A stretch of DNA of 8,874 bases, taken from positions 1-8,874 of the forward strand of contig CAZRTJ010000043.1 of the NCBI GenBank assembly GCA_964602985.1, in the 5' to 3' direction. Every line of letters begins with the position of its first letter. Positions within the stretch are counted from its first letter, which is position 1. Positions 7,123 through 8,874 of this stretch are shown here, one piece after another. A model generated the notes under the pieces. That model was not told the origin of the DNA and made no database searches. It saw only the letters and a list, made by a program, of their open reading frames with translations. Made by a program: the position numbers and the translations under genes. This stretch comes from CAYZJB01 sp964602985. Lineage in GTDB: Bacteria; CLD3; SB21.

Positions 7123-8208
7123 TCGGATTTGATGAGGTTTTATGGTGGTGATCCAGCTGAACAATTTACATCTCCCTATTCGTACGTCGGAAACAATTCG
7201 ATTCTCTATACCGATCCAAGTGGTGAGATCGTCCCTTTTTTGGCTGTGGTAGGTATTTACACTGCTATTCACGTTGGAGTCGACGCGGCGCAGGGCAGAA
7301 TTGATTCATGGAAAGATCTGGGAATATCAGCAGCTACCGGAGCCGTTTCAGGGGCGCTTGCATACTCAGGATTTGCGGGTGCGACACCACAAGCATGGCA
7401 AGCAACGACAGCTTTGGATGTCGCTGCTGCAGCTGGCTCGGCTGAACTGTCCTCCCGATTGCCAAGCAAGTCTTTTGGGTCAGGACCTGCTGGCTTGACC
7501 ATTAGCCCTACGTTTGGTTTTGGTAGTGAGGGCACTTCGTTTGGAATGGATTGGTCGTTTTCGGCTGGCGCAGGAAATGGTGTTGTGGGTATTAGCCGCG
7601 GATTTAGTGTGACATCGGGTTCCAGTATGGCGAATGGACTAAATGGAGGGTTTGTACGAGATGGTGTCTTCGGTGGATATGCTGGCAAACACAGTTCTCT
7701 GATGCTCTCCTCAGGTAGGTATGCAAATGGGTCAGATGCAGATTTTAATCAGACTATCAATACAGTACGAGTTACAAACGGGAACTTCAGTCTTGGGTTT
7801 GCTAATGATTCCTGGCTAGGAGGTGGCTCAGATAAAGGCAGGACAGCGTCTGTTGAAATTGGTTGGGGAAGTCGCATCATGGGTTTTAATACCTACACGT
7901 CAAGGGGAGGTGAAGCAATACAAGATGAAACAGCATGGAACGACACATTTTGGTCAAAGATGGGCCTTCTTGGTCCAAACCCGAAAGGCGCTTATAACAA
8001 CGCTACTGTCTACGGGAGTGCATTTTATGTTGGGTATAGAAACCATGAGCAAGTCTACCGTGCAGGTATCAATTCGCCGTGGGTTCAGGACGTTATCCAA
8101 AATGGATGGCACCGAGCCCCTTGGGTAAAGGCTCCTTATTTCCCCCGAGGCAATTATCGCACTCCCTTCTATGGACATTTTGGTACCTACAATCCATTTG
8201 TTTATTAA
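6589..8208 (+). CDS. Orphan rhs core fragment fused to alternative tip CT2
   Basis: Open frame of 539 codons that starts in the middle of the Rhs core: residues ~1-178 repeat the main core (EYIYGPTGI, DHLGSTR, YLYTGQEWDQTSGLHNFKAR), then RFYGGDPAEQF, SPYSYVGNNS and DPSGE (209-213), then a new tip of 326 residues. The GTG at 6589 is only the first permitted start codon. It aligns to an internal Val of the core, has no ribosome binding site and lies 3' of a frameshift, so independent translation is doubtful. Such displaced rhs-CT fragments after a full rhs gene are known as orphan modules and act as a store of alternative toxins activated by recombination. No stop or frameshift interrupts it from 6589 to the TAA at 8206-8208, so the tip remains usable. 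Confidence 0.85.
   Translation: MQNTHGNGNDYVYDNIGNVTQSVPKSINSLTYDPFVNRTKTITMSSGNNMNFSYDGTERRVYKKDVVGSTTTEILYLHDGMNAIVERNKTGTPTEYIYGPTGIIAIKTTTSMHYVLKDHLGSTRVLVNTTDQPYALTTYDYSAFGTILTTPSSSEYLYTGQEWDQTSGLHNFKARMYDSDLMRFYGGDPAEQFTSPYSYVGNNSILYTDPSGEIVPFLAVVGIYTAIHVGVDAAQGRIDSWKDLGISAATGAVSGALAYSGFAGATPQAWQATTALDVAAAAGSAELSSRLPSKSFGSGPAGLTISPTFGFGSEGTSFGMDWSFSAGAGNGVVGISRGFSVTSGSSMANGLNGGFVRDGVFGGYAGKHSSLMLSSGRYANGSDADFNQTINTVRVTNGNFSLGFANDSWLGGGSDKGRTASVEIGWGSRIMGFNTYTSRGGEAIQDETAWNDTFWSKMGLLGPNPKGAYNNATVYGSAFYVGYRNHEQVYRAGINSPWVQDVIQNGWHRAPWVKAPYFPRGNYRTPFYGHFGTYNPFVY
7228..8205 (+). other. CT2: alternative tip, resembles polymorphic toxin type 23
   Basis: Residues 214-539 of the orphan fragment. 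First comes a hydrophobic, Ala/Gly-rich segment (FLAVVGIYTAIHVGVDAAQG, then GISAATGAVSGALAY). Next is a strongly beta-patterned region (FGMDWSFSAGAGNGVVGISR, FSLGFANDSW, TASVEIGWGSRIMGFNTYTS). It ends in RAGINSPWVQDVIQNGWH (491-508) and a Tyr/Phe/Pro-rich tail. The glycine-rich strands followed by '(Y/R)xGxxSPxVQDxxQNxxH' are what I remember of the polymorphic toxin type 23 (Ntox23) family of Bacteroidota. This is recall, not a search. The conserved N495, Q500, Q504, N505 and H508 are candidate active-site residues. The biochemical activity of that family is not known to me. Confidence 0.5.
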
Positions 8209-8221
8209 CACGACGAATCTA

Positions 8222-8806
8222 ATGACAAAATACCTTTGGCTTGGCGTGATCATTTCACTTTGTACCTGCATTTCAGTCGTTGACAAGGATCTGTGGGAAT
8301 TTTCAGGGAATAAGCAAGCGGAAAGTACTGTACCGATAAGGACGGATGGCTATTATCGGTTATCTACAGATCAACACAATGAGACGGCTTTGGCAAATTA
8401 CCTCAATTTCTTCCAGAGCGGATACCTAGTTGCCGCTGGACCGCCAACTTTCTGGTCAAGGTTCTCCGAGAAAGAACTGGGAGGTAAGGAGCTTGGAAAG
8501 TGGGGCAGGTTTGCAATAACAAAGGATAGTATACTTTTCCAATACTTTGTTGACACCGGTCCCGCTGGAAGTTTCCTTCCAAGAATTCAAAAATTCACTG
8601 TGTACGAAGGAAAAGGAACAATCGTGAATGACAGTACGATCTTTATTTCCGATGTCAAGTATAAAATAGCCACTGAAATTGGGAATCAACGACCAGGAAT
8701 CTACGAGGAATACCATAACCCTCCACTTGAATTCAATTTCATTCGATGCGACACAATACCGCCGCCCAATAACTGGCTGATGGAGGAAGAGCGGAAGAGG
8801 AAATGA
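8222..8806 (+). CDS. Probable immunity lipoprotein for CT2
   Basis: Encodes 194 residues from ATG 8222, starting MTKYLWLGVIISLCTC: a short basic start, hydrophobic core and Cys at 14 and 16, so a lipoprotein signal is likely although the lipobox is not ideal. An in-frame ATG at 8171 would add 17 residues, overlap the CT2 frame by 38 bases and bury the signal peptide; 8222 is preferred. The mature part has IRTDGYYRLS, YLNFFQSGY and WGRFAITKDSILFQYF, a pattern I associate with small Bacteroidota lipoproteins downstream of toxin tips ('rtDGYY...fy.nG...WG.y.i.gD.I..q.f'), and a Pro-rich, charged C-terminus. It starts 13 bases after the CT2 stop. An immunity role comes from position and from the parallel with the gene at 6038-6496; expression when the orphan is silent is uncertain. 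Confidence 0.75.
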   Translation: MTKYLWLGVIISLCTCISVVDKDLWEFSGNKQAESTVPIRTDGYYRLSTDQHNETALANYLNFFQSGYLVAAGPPTFWSRFSEKELGGKELGKWGRFAITKDSILFQYFVDTGPAGSFLPRIQKFTVYEGKGTIVNDSTIFISDVKYKIATEIGNQRPGIYEEYHNPPLEFNFIRCDTIPPPNNWLMEEERKRK

Positions 8807-8809
8807 GGC

Positions 8810-8817
8810 AGTCTCCA
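8810..8817. repeat. Extra AGTCTCCA copy beside the right repeat arm
   Basis: The 8-mer AGTCTCCA, the outer end of the inverted-repeat arm (3-10), recurs at 8810-8817 in the 16-base gap between the last gene and the right arm. It is therefore complementary to the final eight bases of the window, TGGAGACT (8867-8874), giving a possible hairpin with the arm as loop. This kind of microhomology can prime fold-back artefacts, or it may be a short flanking repeat. An 8-mer match can also occur by chance. Confidence 0.6.
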
Positions 8818-8822
8818 GGGCG

Positions 8823-8874
8823 TGCTTATCCTAACACCAAACCGAACAAAATAGCGTTTCAAAAGTTGGAGACT
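8823..8874. repeat. Right arm of 52-bp perfect terminal inverted repeat
   Basis: Exact reverse complement of 3-54 and the very last sequence of the window. It begins 17 bases after the stop of the last gene and is non-coding here, in contrast to the left arm, which lies inside the rhs frame. No transposase, integrase or invertase gene lies between the arms. Confidence 0.95.

Noticed and set aside
8171..8221. Upstream ATG at 8171 as the start of the last gene
   Set aside because: It would overlap the CT2 frame by 38 bases and put 17 residues before a clear signal peptide that starts at ATG 8222.
3..8874. Whole window as a transposon with terminal inverted repeats
   Set aside because: No transposase or resolvase gene is present, the left arm sits inside a gene, and target-site duplications cannot be seen because the arms coincide with the window edges.

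Overview
The window is almost entirely coding, all on the + strand, and holds one locus: an Rhs (YD-repeat) polymorphic toxin gene with its alternative toxin tip and the matching small downstream genes. The style of the Rhs protein suggests the Bacteroidota/Ignavibacteriota (FCB) side of the bacterial tree. The clues are carbohydrate-binding-like modules between YD repeats, a 'GxxxLKAGF' beta segment, WNPTKWDY-type linkers after the core, lipoprotein partners, and no obvious Shine-Dalgarno sequences. This placement is inference; no phylogenetic marker is present.

Layout: (1) 3-54, left arm of a 52-bp perfect inverted repeat whose partner is the last 52 bases of the window. (2) 3-6041, a giant rhs gene whose 5' end lies outside the window, with inserted beta-sandwich-like modules, YD repeats, the conserved Rhs core and a 298-residue variable C-terminal tip (CT1). 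(3) 6038-6496, a small lipoprotein gene overlapping rhs by ATGA, the probable CT1 immunity gene. (4) 6521-8208, a displaced second copy of the last ~600 bp of the Rhs core joined to an unrelated tip (CT2, resembling polymorphic toxin type 23). It has a frameshift at its 5' edge and no convincing translation start. (5) 8222-8806, a second small lipoprotein-like gene, the probable CT2 immunity gene. (6) 8823-8874, the right repeat arm.

How it works together (inference from known rhs loci): rhs delivers CT1 and the adjacent lipoprotein protects the producer. The downstream core-CT2-immunity unit is a silent cassette. Homologous recombination between the two core copies (498 bp ungapped, about 92% identical by hand count) would remove CT1 and its immunity gene and fuse CT2 in frame to the main gene, changing the toxin while keeping the matching immunity gene next to it. 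About 30 of the 39 base differences between the core copies are silent, so the cassette core looks maintained as protein-coding sequence.

Limits: the rhs N-terminus (secretion signal, true start) is missing. Toxin activities are guessed from motifs only. The inverted repeat at the window edges may be real DNA or an assembly fold-back artefact. No RNA genes, CRISPR arrays, transposase genes or convincing promoters or terminators were seen, and no gene-free stretch longer than 300 bases exists.
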